The notes below the pieces were generated by a model. That model saw nothing but the letters and a program-made list of their open reading frames with translations. It had not been told where the DNA came from and did not search any database. 64,000 nucleotides of DNA from NCBI RefSeq assembly GCF_020075705.1, contig NZ_JAIQUM010000014.1:28754-92753 (forward strand). Reading direction: 5' to 3'. Below are positions 38,092 to 48,286 of the stretch, piece after piece. Every line of letters begins with the position of its first letter. Positions within the stretch are counted from its first letter, which is position 1. The translations under genes and the position numbers were made by a program. This stretch comes from Metabacillus rhizolycopersici (lineage in GTDB: Bacteria > Bacillota > Bacilli > Bacillales > Bacillaceae).

Positions 38092-39765
38092 TTGGACACA
38101 AGAAAGAATAGATTATCCATTTTTGCCTTAGGCGGGATCAATGAGATCGGTAAAAACATGTATGTGGTCCAATATGCCGACGAAATCATTATCATCGACT
38201 GTGGGGCAAAGTTTCCAGATGAAAGTTTATTAGGAATAGACTTAATCATTCCTGATCTTACTTACCTACTTGAAAATAAAGATAAGATCAAAGCGATGAT
38301 TGTTACACATGGGCATGAAGATCATATCGGCGGAATTCCCTACTTTTTCAAAAAATTAAATGTACCGATTTATGCGACAAAGTTTACCCTAGGTTTAATT
38401 GAATTAAAATTAACTGAGCATAGGCTTCTCAGAGATACTGAACTTGTATTGATTGATTCGAATTCGCAAATTCAGTTTGATGAAATCAGTTTATCCTTTT
38501 TCAAAACAAGCCACAGTATTCCTGATTGTTTGGGCATTGTCTTTCATACACCAGAAGGAAATGTCGTGCATACCGGGGACTTCAAATTCGATTTAACTCC
38601 GGTAAACAATCAATATTCAGATATACATAAAATGGCTGAAATTGGTCAGCAAGGTGTGTTATTGCTTTTATCTGAGAGTACAAATGCAGAACGATCTGGT
38701 TTAACTCCGACTGAACGGCTTGTTGGTGACCACATTGTTGAGGCGTTTATGAAAGCCAAACGGAAAGTAATTATCTCTACCTTCGCTTCGAATGTGAATC
38801 GAGTCCAACAAGTTGTTTCTGCGGCAATTAAGACAAATCGAAAGCTTGCCTTGCTTGGTCGAAGTATGGTGAATGTGATAGATGTGGCGATTGAACGTGG
38901 TTATTTACAAGTTCCCGAAGGTATGCTGATCGAACCACATGAAATCAATGCTATGGCTCCAGAAAAAGTAGTGATTCTTTGTACAGGAAGTCAAGGAGAG
39001 CCATTGGCCGCCCTTTCTCGCTTGTCGACATCATCTTTTCGTGGTGTAGAGATTTTACCTGAAGATACAGTTATTTTAGCCGCATCACCAATACCTGGAA
39101 ATGAACGGAATGTATCACGAATCATCGACAACTTATTTCAACTTGGTGCTAATGTTATTTACGGATCCGGAAGTTCAACAGGCATGCATGTGTCAGGACA
39201 TGGTTACCAAGAGGATTTAAAGCTGATGATTACACTAATGAAACCAACCTATTTCATCCCAATTCATGGAGAATTTAGAATGCTCCATCATCACAAGTTA
39301 CTAGCTGAGTCCGTTGGAGTTGAGAAGGATCATACATTTATTATTAACAATGGTGATGTGGTTGATATTGAAAATAAGGAAGCCCGTCAGACTCGGAAAA
39401 TCCCATCAGGAAATACCTATGTAGACGGAATTGGTGTTGGTGATGTTGGGGAGATTATCTTACGAGATCGCAGGCAGCTATCTGAGGATGGAATGATCGT
39501 GATTGTATTAACGATCAGTAAATCGGAGAGAAAAATGATTTCACAGCCTGATACCATTACTCGTGGTTTTGTGTATGCTCGAGACTCTGATGATCTCCTC
39601 AGAAAGGTTAATCGCCTTGTCGAAGCATCTGTTAATGACTTTCTAGCAACGGACATCCGTCAGTGGAATGTGCTGAAACAAAGCATTAAAAAATCATTAG
39701 GACCATTTTTATTTGAAAAAACAAAGAGAAAACCAATGATTCTTCCAATTATTATTGAAGTCTAA
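38092..39765 (+). CDS. RNase J family ribonuclease (RNase J1 paralogue)
   Basis: A 557-residue metallo-beta-lactamase/beta-CASP nuclease. Metal-site motif H-G-H-E-D-H at residues 73-78, H-T-G-D-F-K-F-D, H-S-I-P-D and the C-terminal K-T-K-R-K-P-M-I-L-P-I-I-I-E-V all match RNase J1 of B. subtilis, which has the same length within a few residues. Divergence through the protein (for example S-E-S-T-N-A-E for the usual S-D-S-T-N) suggests an additional paralogue, not the essential rnjA, whose genomic setting is different. The TTG at 38092 follows GGAGG. Confidence 0.8.
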   Translation: MDTRKNRLSIFALGGINEIGKNMYVVQYADEIIIIDCGAKFPDESLLGIDLIIPDLTYLLENKDKIKAMIVTHGHEDHIGGIPYFFKKLNVPIYATKFTLGLIELKLTEHRLLRDTELVLIDSNSQIQFDEISLSFFKTSHSIPDCLGIVFHTPEGNVVHTGDFKFDLTPVNNQYSDIHKMAEIGQQGVLLLLSESTNAERSGLTPTERLVGDHIVEAFMKAKRKVIISTFASNVNRVQQVVSAAIKTNRKLALLGRSMVNVIDVAIERGYLQVPEGMLIEPHEINAMAPEKVVILCTGSQGEPLAALSRLSTSSFRGVEILPEDTVILAASPIPGNERNVSRIIDNLFQLGANVIYGSGSSTGMHVSGHGYQEDLKLMITLMKPTYFIPIHGEFRMLHHHKLLAESVGVEKDHTFIINNGDVVDIENKEARQTRKIPSGNTYVDGIGVGDVGEIILRDRRQLSEDGMIVIVLTISKSERKMISQPDTITRGFVYARDSDDLLRKVNRLVEASVNDFLATDIRQWNVLKQSIKKSLGPFLFEKTKRKPMILPIIIEV

Positions 39766-39800
39766 ATAGACTTTAATGAATAAACGGTAAAAATAACAAA

Positions 39801-39825
39801 ACGAGCTTGAGATTCCCAAGCTCGT
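39801..39825. terminator. terminator between the RNase J and MFS genes
   Basis: ACGAGCTTG-AGATTCC-CAAGCTCGT, shared by convergent genes. Confidence 0.75.
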
Positions 39826-39859
39826 TCTCTTATAAATTGTAGGTTAAAATCACCATTGC

Positions 39860-41134
39860 TTATTTATCTTCCAAAACTGGTTTTACAAATGTATTTTCTT
39901 CCTTTAATTTCATAATTGGAATCGTCAACAATGTTCCAAGTAAAAATAATACTCCTGATAGTAAATACACACCAGTTAATGTCATCGGCACCTTGATGAT
40001 TCCAGCCACGGACATACCGATGACCATCATCCCCATAAATAACGGAGTGAGTACACCGTTGACACGGCCGATAAACGCCTCATCCGAATTTTTTAAGATG
40101 ATCGTGTTGATCCCAATATGAATGCATGGGAAAAACAAACCATTAAAAAGCTGTAAAAGAAGCGTTAAGACGAAATTTGTTGACAAGCCAACACCGATTG
40201 TCCCGATCATGCTTGCAAATATACCGATTGCAAGTAGCTTTTGTGGCGAGATTTTCTTTGAAATGGCGAAAACAATGCCGCCCCCTAGTAGCATACCGAC
40301 TCCATTTGCCATGAGTAACCACTGAAGATAATCCTTAGGAAGTCCTAGTTTTTCAATCGTTACAAAGATCATTAAGGGAGAAATAAGCCCAACTGCTAAT
40401 CCACAAACTGCAAAAATGGATCCCATCGATCTTAGTATTTTCTTTGACATCACATATCGAAAACCATCTGCAAGCTCTTTTTTAAAATTATCTGCTTCAT
40501 CTTTTTTCGCTTTCTTTTCATCACGTGGGAGAGTAAATAAAACAATAGCAGATAGTAAGAACATCGATCCCATTACAGCTATGGACGTATAGATACCGAA
40601 CTTTTGATAAACAAATGCGCCAATGACTGGACCAATGACCATGAAGATGGCCATTAACGATTGGAACATAGCCATGACTGATTGTAATTGTTCACCTGGT
40701 ACATGTTGTTTTAATAATTTCATCGCTGATGGCATCGAAAATTGAGATAAAATTGCTGAAACAAATGTCGCCAAGAAAATCATTTGCCACGAACCGTAAA
40801 TAAGTGTTAGTAACACGACAAAAATGGAAGCGGCAGATAACAAATCACACCAAACCATTGTAAGTTTAGGTCTCCACCTGTCTGCAAACGTTCCTCCAAT
40901 AAAAGAAAAAATAAAGATTGGTGCAAACTCTGCAACAGAAATCAACGAAACATACAATGGATCATTATTCGTCATTTCTGTTACATATAATAAAATTGCA
41001 AAATTCCTTACCCAAATACCAAGCTGTAGCAAGAAATTTGAAGCCATAATCGCTACAACAAATCGGTTTGCAAATAAATTTCCTGTCGGTTTGTCTGCTG
41101 GAACTGCCGAGCCTTCATGATTATTCATTTTCAT
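39860..41134 (-). CDS. MFS transporter (MFS_3 / multidrug type)
   Basis: About 424 residues, 12 membrane segments, motif A (G-G-T-F-A-D-R-W-R-P-K-L) and the general sequence style of the MFS_3 group (macrolide/enterobactin-type exporters: F-L-L-Q-L-G-I-W-V-R-N-F-A-I-L). Three in-frame ATGs (41140, 41134, 41128) lie after AGAGGATG; 41134 is best spaced. It is a single gene. Substrate unknown. Confidence 0.75.
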   Translation of the reverse strand: MKMNNHEGSAVPADKPTGNLFANRFVVAIMASNFLLQLGIWVRNFAILLYVTEMTNNDPLYVSLISVAEFAPIFIFSFIGGTFADRWRPKLTMVWCDLLSAASIFVVLLTLIYGSWQMIFLATFVSAILSQFSMPSAMKLLKQHVPGEQLQSVMAMFQSLMAIFMVIGPVIGAFVYQKFGIYTSIAVMGSMFLLSAIVLFTLPRDEKKAKKDEADNFKKELADGFRYVMSKKILRSMGSIFAVCGLAVGLISPLMIFVTIEKLGLPKDYLQWLLMANGVGMLLGGGIVFAISKKISPQKLLAIGIFASMIGTIGVGLSTNFVLTLLLQLFNGLFFPCIHIGINTIILKNSDEAFIGRVNGVLTPLFMGMMVIGMSVAGIIKVPMTLTGVYLLSGVLFLLGTLLTIPIMKLKEENTFVKPVLEDK

Positions 41135-41403
41135 TTTCATCCTCTCTTACAAATTTATCTTATCATTCATTTTTCCCTCCCAAATTAGATCACTTGCTAA
41201 CTCTTCCGTCCAAATGAATTTTTTACCACTCACCATTGTAACTTCCTGATCACATGTAAGGCAAGACTTGTTTAAAATAATTTTCAACTTGAATATTGCC
41301 CTGTTCCCGCTACAAATTTTTTTCAAATTAGACGCTACTCTCCCACCCTTTAAAAGATATATAGATAGTGGAAAACTTTTATCTATGTAAGGAGAGTTTA
41401 CTA

Positions 41404-42255
41404 ATGGACAAGCTTAACTTTGACATCATTCAATCTTATCAATCTTTTTCAACAATCGCAGAAATGGATCAAGCGGTTCGCGGATTTTTATATAAACACA
41501 AATCATCTCTATCAGAGGGAACGATGAAAGTATTAAAATTTATTTGGAGCCATTCTGTAAAAGTGATTGGTGTATCATTTGCCAAATACGATACGATTGC
41601 CGACGGAGTGCAGATAAGCCGTAGAACAGTCATTCGTGCAACGAAACAGCTTGAAAGTCTTGGCGTGATTAAGAAAATTCCAACGGCAAGAATGAACGGC
41701 AAGCAAGGAGTCAACCTACTTGTCATCCAGCCATTTCAATCAATTGATGATATGAAAAATAATGTGTCACCCCTCGATGTCACGGCACCTGTCACACCTA
41801 ATAAAACAGAGAATAAGCAAAGCTCACTCTGTGAGAATAAAACTAAACCTACTTACGTAAGGAATTCGAAAAATAGTCATTATCTTAAGCTTGAAGAATC
41901 TACTCAAAAAGAAAAGTCAGACTTAATCCACGATCATCAATTAGATACTAGCTTTCTACCAGAATCTGTTCACAAGGAATTTGTCCAAGCAGCAAAGCCT
42001 TTTCTAAATGCCGTTGAAATCTACAAACTGTGGAAACGAGTGCTAATTGTCTATAACAAAATGAAGTTAGAACGTTGTTTGGCTGATGTGATGGACAAAG
42101 TAATCGATGCCTTTAAGCAAACTGTTTTTATGAAAAAAATGGGAAGAATTCATTCCACATTTGAGGGGTATTTCTACAGAGTCATGTATGAGTTCTTAAT
42201 CGTGGAAAAACGGAATGAATTGAGGCATAGATTATTTGACTTTATTGGGGATTAA
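41404..42255 (+). CDS. helix-turn-helix cytosolic protein, replication-initiator-like
   Basis: A 283-residue soluble protein. Residues about 25-110 form a winged helix (A-D-G-V-Q-I-S-R-R-T-V-I-R-A-T-K-Q-L-E-S-L-G as two short blocks), followed by a polar linker and a helical C-terminal region. This is the family found in many Bacilli as 'cytosolic protein' or 'helix-turn-helix domain-containing protein', with the DNA-binding half similar to plasmid Rep/phage DnaD-like proteins. The ATG at 41404 follows TAAGGAGAG; the earlier in-frame ATG at 41368 is not supported. Function unknown. Confidence 0.65.
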   Translation: MDKLNFDIIQSYQSFSTIAEMDQAVRGFLYKHKSSLSEGTMKVLKFIWSHSVKVIGVSFAKYDTIADGVQISRRTVIRATKQLESLGVIKKIPTARMNGKQGVNLLVIQPFQSIDDMKNNVSPLDVTAPVTPNKTENKQSSLCENKTKPTYVRNSKNSHYLKLEESTQKEKSDLIHDHQLDTSFLPESVHKEFVQAAKPFLNAVEIYKLWKRVLIVYNKMKLERCLADVMDKVIDAFKQTVFMKKMGRIHSTFEGYFYRVMYEFLIVEKRNELRHRLFDFIGD

Positions 42256-42360
42256 GAAAGTCAACTTCAAAAAAGTAAGATGACATAACAAGCAGCTATA
42301 ACTCCCAAAAAATTAGTCGTTATAGCCGCCGTCATGTGTTTTAGATTTGTCTCATCCGAC

Positions 42361-43017
42361 CTATTCCGTTGGCATTTCGTTAAAGAACGTAACATCCCCG
42401 ATAGGAAGACGTGTAGTCGGATGTCCAGGCTTAGCTGCTTTTCCAATGGCAATTAACATGACCGATTCATACTGTTCTGAGATGCCGAATTCTTCAACGA
42501 ATTTCGCTTTGTTATAGCCTCCCATTGGAACTGTATCATACCCTCTAGCTCGAGCAATCAGCATAAGCTGCATTGAGATTAGACCACCATCCGTGTAAAC
42601 GATCTGACGAGCGACTTCTGATGGTAAGCCTGAGTATGTCTTAACAGATCTTTCGATGAATGATGTAGCTGTATCAGCCGCCATATAACCTGCTTCAACT
42701 GCTTGTCCATAAATTTGCTCGGCTTTTTGATAGCTTTTTACGTCTCCAAGAACAGCAATAACAGCAGATGCTTCAACGACTTGTTGTTGGTTGAATGCGA
42801 TTGGTAATAACTTTTGTTTCAATTCCGGTGAATCAATAACTAGAAAACGCCATGGTTGCAGATTCGAGGAAGATGGAGCCAATGTTGCTTCCTCAAGCAT
42901 TTCAGTCATTTCCTCACGGGAAATTTTCACTGCTGGATCATAAGCACGAACAGAGCGACGTTCCTTTATAACGTCAAAAAAGCTTGATTGATTTTGCGTG
43001 ACTTGTGTTGTAGTCAT
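42361..43017 (-). CDS. NAD(P)H nitroreductase, YdgI-like
   Basis: A 218-residue FMN-dependent reductase of the nitroreductase fold. It has the opening R-R-S-V-R-A-Y-D-P, A-P-S-S-S-N-L-Q-P-W-R-F-L-V-I-D and the C-terminal G-G-Y-N-K-A-K-F-V-E-E-F-G, all FMN/substrate-binding elements; the pattern matches YdgI of B. subtilis closely. The ATG at 43017 follows ACAGGAGGA; an earlier in-frame start would lie in front of it. It is a single gene. Role: reduction of nitro or quinone compounds. Confidence 0.85.
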   Translation of the reverse strand: MTTTQVTQNQSSFFDVIKERRSVRAYDPAVKISREEMTEMLEEATLAPSSSNLQPWRFLVIDSPELKQKLLPIAFNQQQVVEASAVIAVLGDVKSYQKAEQIYGQAVEAGYMAADTATSFIERSVKTYSGLPSEVARQIVYTDGGLISMQLMLIARARGYDTVPMGGYNKAKFVEEFGISEQYESVMLIAIGKAAKPGHPTTRLPIGDVTFFNEMPTE

Positions 43018-43203
43018 GATGTGATTCCTCCTGTAAAACATTTTACAACCTTATTATCTTTTTTAATAATCCCTTTTCTAGGATATAAGATTGAAGTTCA
43101 TTTTTCCAAACAATAATAGATGTTGCCAAGCACTCTAAAAAATAACAGTTCCAAACAAGATCCATTTATGAAAGCATTCTTATGCTCGATATCTCGTATG
43201 GAT

Positions 43204-44433
43204 TCAATCTGCTAAACGAAGTAGTGGTTGTTCTTCATCCTTTTTATTATTGGTTATTTTATTATATCTATAATAGACAAAACATGCAGCAATAAAGCCT
43301 ATGACTGCGAGTAATCCGTCGAAAATAAAGATAATCGAAATATTTCCACTCTTTGCCATTAATCCTGTAATCAAAGGCATTACGATCGAAGCAAGTCCAG
43401 ATGCCGTTGCCAAAATTCCTGTCACAGTCCCTTTTTTCTTCCAAAACAATTCAGTCATGACTGTAATCGCTAACTGAAAGATCCCTGCTGTCGATAAACC
43501 AATAAAAAACGCGGTAATGGAAGTAACAATCGGTATCTTAATGGTCAAGATAATTAAAATCGAAATAAACGTAATGATAGGATAAATCAACATGACCGTT
43601 ACCGGACTTAGGAATTTTTTCAATAACACCGATAAAACGATCACAGAAATGAGGCCGCCAATACTATAATAGCTTAATAATGTAATCGAACGATCTAGTG
43701 TCATCCCTACCACTTCCTGACCAAAAGATGGCATCCAAATTGGTGAGACGGTAAACAAGCCTGTTGAAGTAAAGCCAATGACTATAAGGGCTAGTCCTTC
43801 CTTCTTGAAACTAGGTTCCGATTTAAATTTTTCTGTTACTGAATCGTTATCACCTTTGCTCTTCTTGTTGTTTCTGTGATCAGGGAATGAAACTGCAAAT
43901 AAAAAGATAAAATTAAGAAGGAAAATGGCTGCTGGAACAAAAAACGCATAGCCAAAATACAGATTGTGATTAGAAAAAAACAAAATCATCAACGGTAGCA
44001 GCGCTGCTCCTGCAGACATAAACGCTTTTACTAACACATTTGCTGAACCGGCCGATTTTGGAAAAATTTCAGATAGACCAGGATATGAACTTGCATCCAT
44101 AGCTGAATTACCCATTCCTGCTATCAGCGCAAATACAAATGCCAATTGATAACTTGGCGACAATGGAGTCCCTACTAAAAAAATCCCCATTGCAAGTGCA
44201 GAAAAAATGACAAGCGGTTTTCGACCTAATTTATCCGATAGAACGCCAGATAATGCATACGTTAACAATTTTCCAATTCCGATTGCAGATATAATGAAAC
44301 TAATACCTGCTTGATCCGTATCCCATTGTTCCGTTAAATGAGACATATTTGAAGCCAAGATAATATTAACCATACCCAATAAAAAATAATTGATGTACAA
44401 AGCCGTTGCTGTGTTCGTGTAGTGATTCCTCAT
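43204..44433 (-). CDS. MFS transporter, sugar/metabolite type
   Basis: A 409-residue protein with 12 membrane segments, G-V-L-S-D-K-L-G-R-K-P-L-V (motif A) and a long charged central loop (K-S-K-G-D-N-D-S-V-T-E). The first helix N-Y-F-L-L-G-M-V-N-I-I-L and S-A-M-D-A-S-S-Y-P-G resemble YfkF/YdeR-like MFS carriers. ATG behind TTAGGGG. Substrate unknown; single gene, between 43018 and 43204 there is nothing else. Confidence 0.75.
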   Translation of the reverse strand: MRNHYTNTATALYINYFLLGMVNIILASNMSHLTEQWDTDQAGISFIISAIGIGKLLTYALSGVLSDKLGRKPLVIFSALAMGIFLVGTPLSPSYQLAFVFALIAGMGNSAMDASSYPGLSEIFPKSAGSANVLVKAFMSAGAALLPLMILFFSNHNLYFGYAFFVPAAIFLLNFIFLFAVSFPDHRNNKKSKGDNDSVTEKFKSEPSFKKEGLALIVIGFTSTGLFTVSPIWMPSFGQEVVGMTLDRSITLLSYYSIGGLISVIVLSVLLKKFLSPVTVMLIYPIITFISILIILTIKIPIVTSITAFFIGLSTAGIFQLAITVMTELFWKKKGTVTGILATASGLASIVMPLITGLMAKSGNISIIFIFDGLLAVIGFIAACFVYYRYNKITNNKKDEEQPLLRLAD

Positions 44434-44841
44434 TTTTTAACCCCTAACAAATGACTAATACTCGTGCGAGCTCTATATTAGAAAAATAAATTTAAGTTTA
44501 ATATTATCATTTTTCAGAAAAATGACAATCCTTAATTAGCTTTCATCTTTCAAAAATAAATAATCTTTACCAATCATTATTTTCTTCCCCTTTAAGCTGG
44601 ACCTGACTCCCATCCATTTTGTCCTTTATTACCTGATTGAAAGGCTTTTCCAAGACATATGACAGACAAGATGATTCTTGTTTTCCATGTGTATTTTTGC
44701 CGTTATAAGTCATAATAATAAAGGTCAAATGCTTATCAAAGAGATACATCATACATATGATCAAAACCCTCTATATTTTTTTACGTTCTCACTATTAATC
44801 TGTAACGACATCTTCACATGGAGAGGAGTTTATATGAAATC

Positions 44842-46353
44842 ATGGAAAACAAACTATCTTCAGTATTTATCTACTCAGCTGTTGTACTAGTGCTTCTTGT
44901 TACCTTCGGAATCATTGCCCCCCAACTGCTCGAAAATGTAACAGCAAGCATGCAGTCATTCATTTCTAACAGTTTTGGGTGGTACTATTTAATTATTGTT
45001 TCGATCTTTCTAATCGTGTGTTTGTATTTATTCATTAGTCCTGCTGGCCGCATTACATTGGGAAAACAAGGTGATAAACCCGAATTTTCCAGACCCACAT
45101 GGATCGCCATGCTTTTTAGTGCTGGGATGGGCATTGGACTTGTCTTTTACGGGTCAGCTGAACCCATTAGTCACTTTGCCGTTAGCTCACCAACTGGTGA
45201 AACCGGAACCCCGCAAGCCATAAAGGATTCTCTACGATTTACTTTCTTTCACTGGGGACTTCACGCTTGGGCTATTTATGGAATCGTTGCCTTAATACTG
45301 GCTTATTTCACGTTCAGGAAAAATGAACCTGGGTTAATTAGTGCTACTTTAAGACCGATCATCGGAGAGCGAGCAAATGGAATGGTAGGAAAACTTATCG
45401 ATATCCTAGCCACACTCTCGACCGTTTTTGGTGTTGCCACTACACTTGGATTTGGAGCAGCCCAAATTAATGGAGGACTTTCTTATCTCTTCGGCGTTCC
45501 CTCTAGTTTTTGGATTCAATTTATTATTATTGTAATTGTCACTATATTATTTCTTTTGTCTGCTTTATCTGGGCTTGGTAAGGGAATAAAACTTTTAAGT
45601 AACGCCAATATGATTTTGGCGATTCTCCTTCTCGCATTGATGTTTATTGTTGGGCCCTCTTTATTTATATTAAATTTGTTTACAGATTCTATTGGATCTT
45701 ATCTGCAGTTCTTGCCAAACATGAGCTTTAGACTTGCACCAATGAATGAAGAAGGTAGAGCATGGATCAATTCCTGGACGATATTTTATTGGGCATGGTG
45801 GATTGCTTGGTCCCCATTTGTCGGAATTTTCATTGCCAGAGTATCAAAGGGGCGTAGTATAAGGGAGTTTGTGTTCTGCGTCTTACTGATCCCTTCCCTT
45901 ATCGGATTCTTTTGGTTCGTAACTTTTGGAGGGACAGCTATGTCACTTGAAGCTAAGGGCATCGCTTCCATATCCACGTTAGCATTGGAAGAATCTTTAT
46001 TTGGCGTTTTTGATCAGTACCCATTAGGTATGTTGATGTCCATTGTGGCCATTATTCTTGTCGTTACCTTCTTTATTACATCGGCGGATTCAGGCACATA
46101 TGTATTAGCCATGATGTCAACAAATGGATCACCTAACCCAACAAATAGAATTAAAATCATCTGGGGGATTTTACTGACTGCTACCGCTTTAGTTTTGCTC
46201 TATTCTGGTGGTCTCACAGCGCTTCAAAATGCAATGATTGTGGCTGCGTTACCTTTTTCAATTATTATGCTCCTGATGATGACTAGTCTGCTTAAATCCC
46301 TAAACAAAGAAGTAAAGGAAATGAACCAGCACCTTTACTCTAAAAGAAAATAG
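44842..46353 (+). CDS. opuD: BCCT-family glycine betaine transporter (OpuD-like)
   Basis: A 503-residue secondary transporter with 12 helices. Signature regions: S-A-G-M-G-I-G-L-V-F-Y-G (sodium/substrate helix), W-T-I-F-Y-W-A-W-W-I-A-W-S-P-F-V-G-I-F-I with the aromatic betaine cage, and S-A-D-S-G-T-Y-V-L. It aligns with OpuD of B. subtilis over its whole length, starting M-E-N-K-L-S-S-V-F. The strong ribosome site GGAGAGGAG stands instead in front of an out-of-frame ATG (44834) for an 18-codon peptide that overlaps this start. Role: import of osmoprotectants. Confidence 0.88.
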   Translation: MENKLSSVFIYSAVVLVLLVTFGIIAPQLLENVTASMQSFISNSFGWYYLIIVSIFLIVCLYLFISPAGRITLGKQGDKPEFSRPTWIAMLFSAGMGIGLVFYGSAEPISHFAVSSPTGETGTPQAIKDSLRFTFFHWGLHAWAIYGIVALILAYFTFRKNEPGLISATLRPIIGERANGMVGKLIDILATLSTVFGVATTLGFGAAQINGGLSYLFGVPSSFWIQFIIIVIVTILFLLSALSGLGKGIKLLSNANMILAILLLALMFIVGPSLFILNLFTDSIGSYLQFLPNMSFRLAPMNEEGRAWINSWTIFYWAWWIAWSPFVGIFIARVSKGRSIREFVFCVLLIPSLIGFFWFVTFGGTAMSLEAKGIASISTLALEESLFGVFDQYPLGMLMSIVAIILVVTFFITSADSGTYVLAMMSTNGSPNPTNRIKIIWGILLTATALVLLYSGGLTALQNAMIVAALPFSIIMLLMMTSLLKSLNKEVKEMNQHLYSKRK

Positions 46354-46575
46354 AACTGCCTTTATCTCTTGAATTTTTGATCAAAATAAAAGTTCCTTCC
46401 CCCCTCAGGAAGACACTTGAGAGGGAGCTGTAATGAATCATGCTAATATTCATGGAGATCGGGTATGAAACCATTTACTAAAAAAAAGTAAAAGTGATTA
46501 AATCAATACTATATAAGTCGTAAGCGTAAAATGGTCCCACCTACGAAATAAATACGTAAGAGCAAAGGGACGCTT

Positions 46576-47420
46576 CTAGACCACCGAAATACACCTCCTA
46601 ATAATTAGAATATTTATAATGTACTCTATTTTTATAAATAATTTGGTAAAAAAATGAAATAAAAACGGAGTGAAAGAGGATAGTATGTGTGCTATCCTCT
46701 TTAAGTTAACGGCTAATGCCGTTAATTTTGCTTGTGTGGACATGCTTTTTAGACCGTAGCCCCTGGCACGATCTAACCCATGGAAATTTTTCATCTCTCC
46801 ATTTTCCCATTCTTGACAAGCTCTTTTTTTATATTTCTCTTGAAACTCTTCAGTCTTTTGTTCCTGACTGTACCCATAGAATTCCGCGGTATTGATTCCT
46901 ACTGTTAACACTCTCCCTATCGTTTTGGATTTTTTAATACAATCTTCCCTAAATGGGCAATTTCTACATTTTTCCTTGTCAGAGTAATATTTATAGAATT
47001 CTTGCCCTCTTTTATTCTTTTTTGTCTGTTTTGTTCCCCTGATCGCAAAACCATTCATTGGAATCTTTATTGTAACTGAATCTTTCTTCGTCTATCTTGT
47101 AGGCCATTGCGCTTACTGGTATATAAGGTTTTGCCTCTAATTCTTTGATTTTATCTAATATGGTTTTTCTAAAATAGGCTTTATCCCCATACACTTCTTC
47201 TATGGTGATTCCACTTTTCTTGGTTCATTCGATTCACTCTTGAAACTGAGTTCCATCTACCTAAGCCCCATCATTTACCTTTACGGCTGTAATGATTCGA
47301 TCTTCCGTTGTGATCATATATTCTGTTTTTTATCCAAAGAAGTGATCGTTTTTACTTTTGTGACCCCCTGGCATCCTGGTCTACGATTGAACGCACTCCC
47401 TTTTGTTTACATCTATTCTC
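46576..47420 (-). mobile_element. degraded IS1182-type transposase
   Basis: Pieces of one transposase lie in several frames. They are D-A-R-G-S-H-K-S-K-N-D-H-F-F-G-Y (near 47370), V-Y-G-D-K-A-Y-F with I-P-V-S-A-M (47012-47194), and a zinc-knuckle-like C-R-N-C-P-F-R-E-D-C with G-L-D-R-A-R-G-Y-G (46576-47058). These are the catalytic and C-terminal parts of DDE transposases of the IS1182 family. There are at least one internal stop (near 47260) and frameshifts, and the first half is missing. No clear terminal repeats were seen. Inactive. Confidence 0.75.
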
Positions 47421-47429
47421 ATGATTAAG

Positions 47430-47785
47430 AATAGTTTATTCGGCACTGGGTAGCCCCACACAAAAAGAAACCTTAAAGGTTATCCCTCTAAGGTTCTTGA
47501 AAAATTATAAGATAGTTCTTATTTCTAGAAAGTCACAATCAGTAATATTACTTTCTTCCACTAATTGCTTAAAAGTTTCTGACACGAATAATGGAATTTC
47601 ATCTCCTTTTAATTTGAATAAAAATAGCAATAAAAAAATTTGATTCTCGAGAGGATAACTGCTAGAACAAATATACTTTCGGAATCACCAAGCACAAATA
47701 CGCCGTTTATCACAATAAAACATGGGACATGACCAGATTGGTATGTCCCATGTTTCTATTTATCTTTTAATCTTGAACAATCGTC
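47430..47785. other. gap with terminator hairpin
   Basis: AAACATGGGACAT ... ATGTCCCATGTTT at 47718-47756 terminates the acetyltransferase gene on the minus strand. No gene was found here. Confidence 0.5.
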
Positions 47786-48286
47786 TTAAATCGATAGTCG
47801 AAATGCCTTCACTACTACACCATCATTTGCTGGCTCAAAATCGTATTGTGGGTGTCGTTCAAAACCAATTCGTTCATATAATTTCATGGCGCTATTCATA
47901 AAGTCTGCAGTATGGAGACCAATTGTAGCGAACTCTTTTTCCTTCGTGCGTTTTATACATTCATGAACCAATGCTTGCGCAACGCCTTTTCCGCGAGCTT
48001 CTGGAGTAACAGCTAGTAATCTAATCTCAGAATAATCAAGCTCATCTATAACCCCCTCATAGGCATCCGCTTTTGGAGGAAATAAGGCAACACTGCCTAC
48101 AATTACTCCATCTAGTTCTGTAACAATCAGTTCAACACCTGGTAGTAGATCCACTTCAGAAGAAATTCCTTGTTTTAATGCTTGCCAATGTTCTTCTGAA
48201 ACAGCTTCTGCATGTTCACTATATGCATGTATTCTTTGTTTCCTGATATGATACAATTCATCCTTTAAAGCATCACGAATATTCAT
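47786..48286 (-). CDS. GNAT-family N-acetyltransferase
   Basis: A 166-residue acetyltransferase fold. The acetyl-CoA loop T-P-E-A-R-G-K-G-V-A-Q-A-L-V-H-E and the C-terminal Y-E-R-I-G-F-E-R are visible. Small-molecule or protein substrate unknown. The ATG stands behind a moderate ribosome site (GGGGGAA). Single gene. From 48287 to 48830 I find no gene. Confidence 0.8.
   Translation of the reverse strand: MNIRDALKDELYHIRKQRIHAYSEHAEAVSEEHWQALKQGISSEVDLLPGVELIVTELDGVIVGSVALFPPKADAYEGVIDELDYSEIRLLAVTPEARGKGVAQALVHECIKRTKEKEFATIGLHTADFMNSAMKLYERIGFERHPQYDFEPANDGVVVKAFRLSI

Noticed and set aside
44567..44713. 48-codon minus-strand frame between the MFS and betaine carrier genes
   Set aside because: No ribosome site at its ATG and no recognised family; kept only as a possibility.
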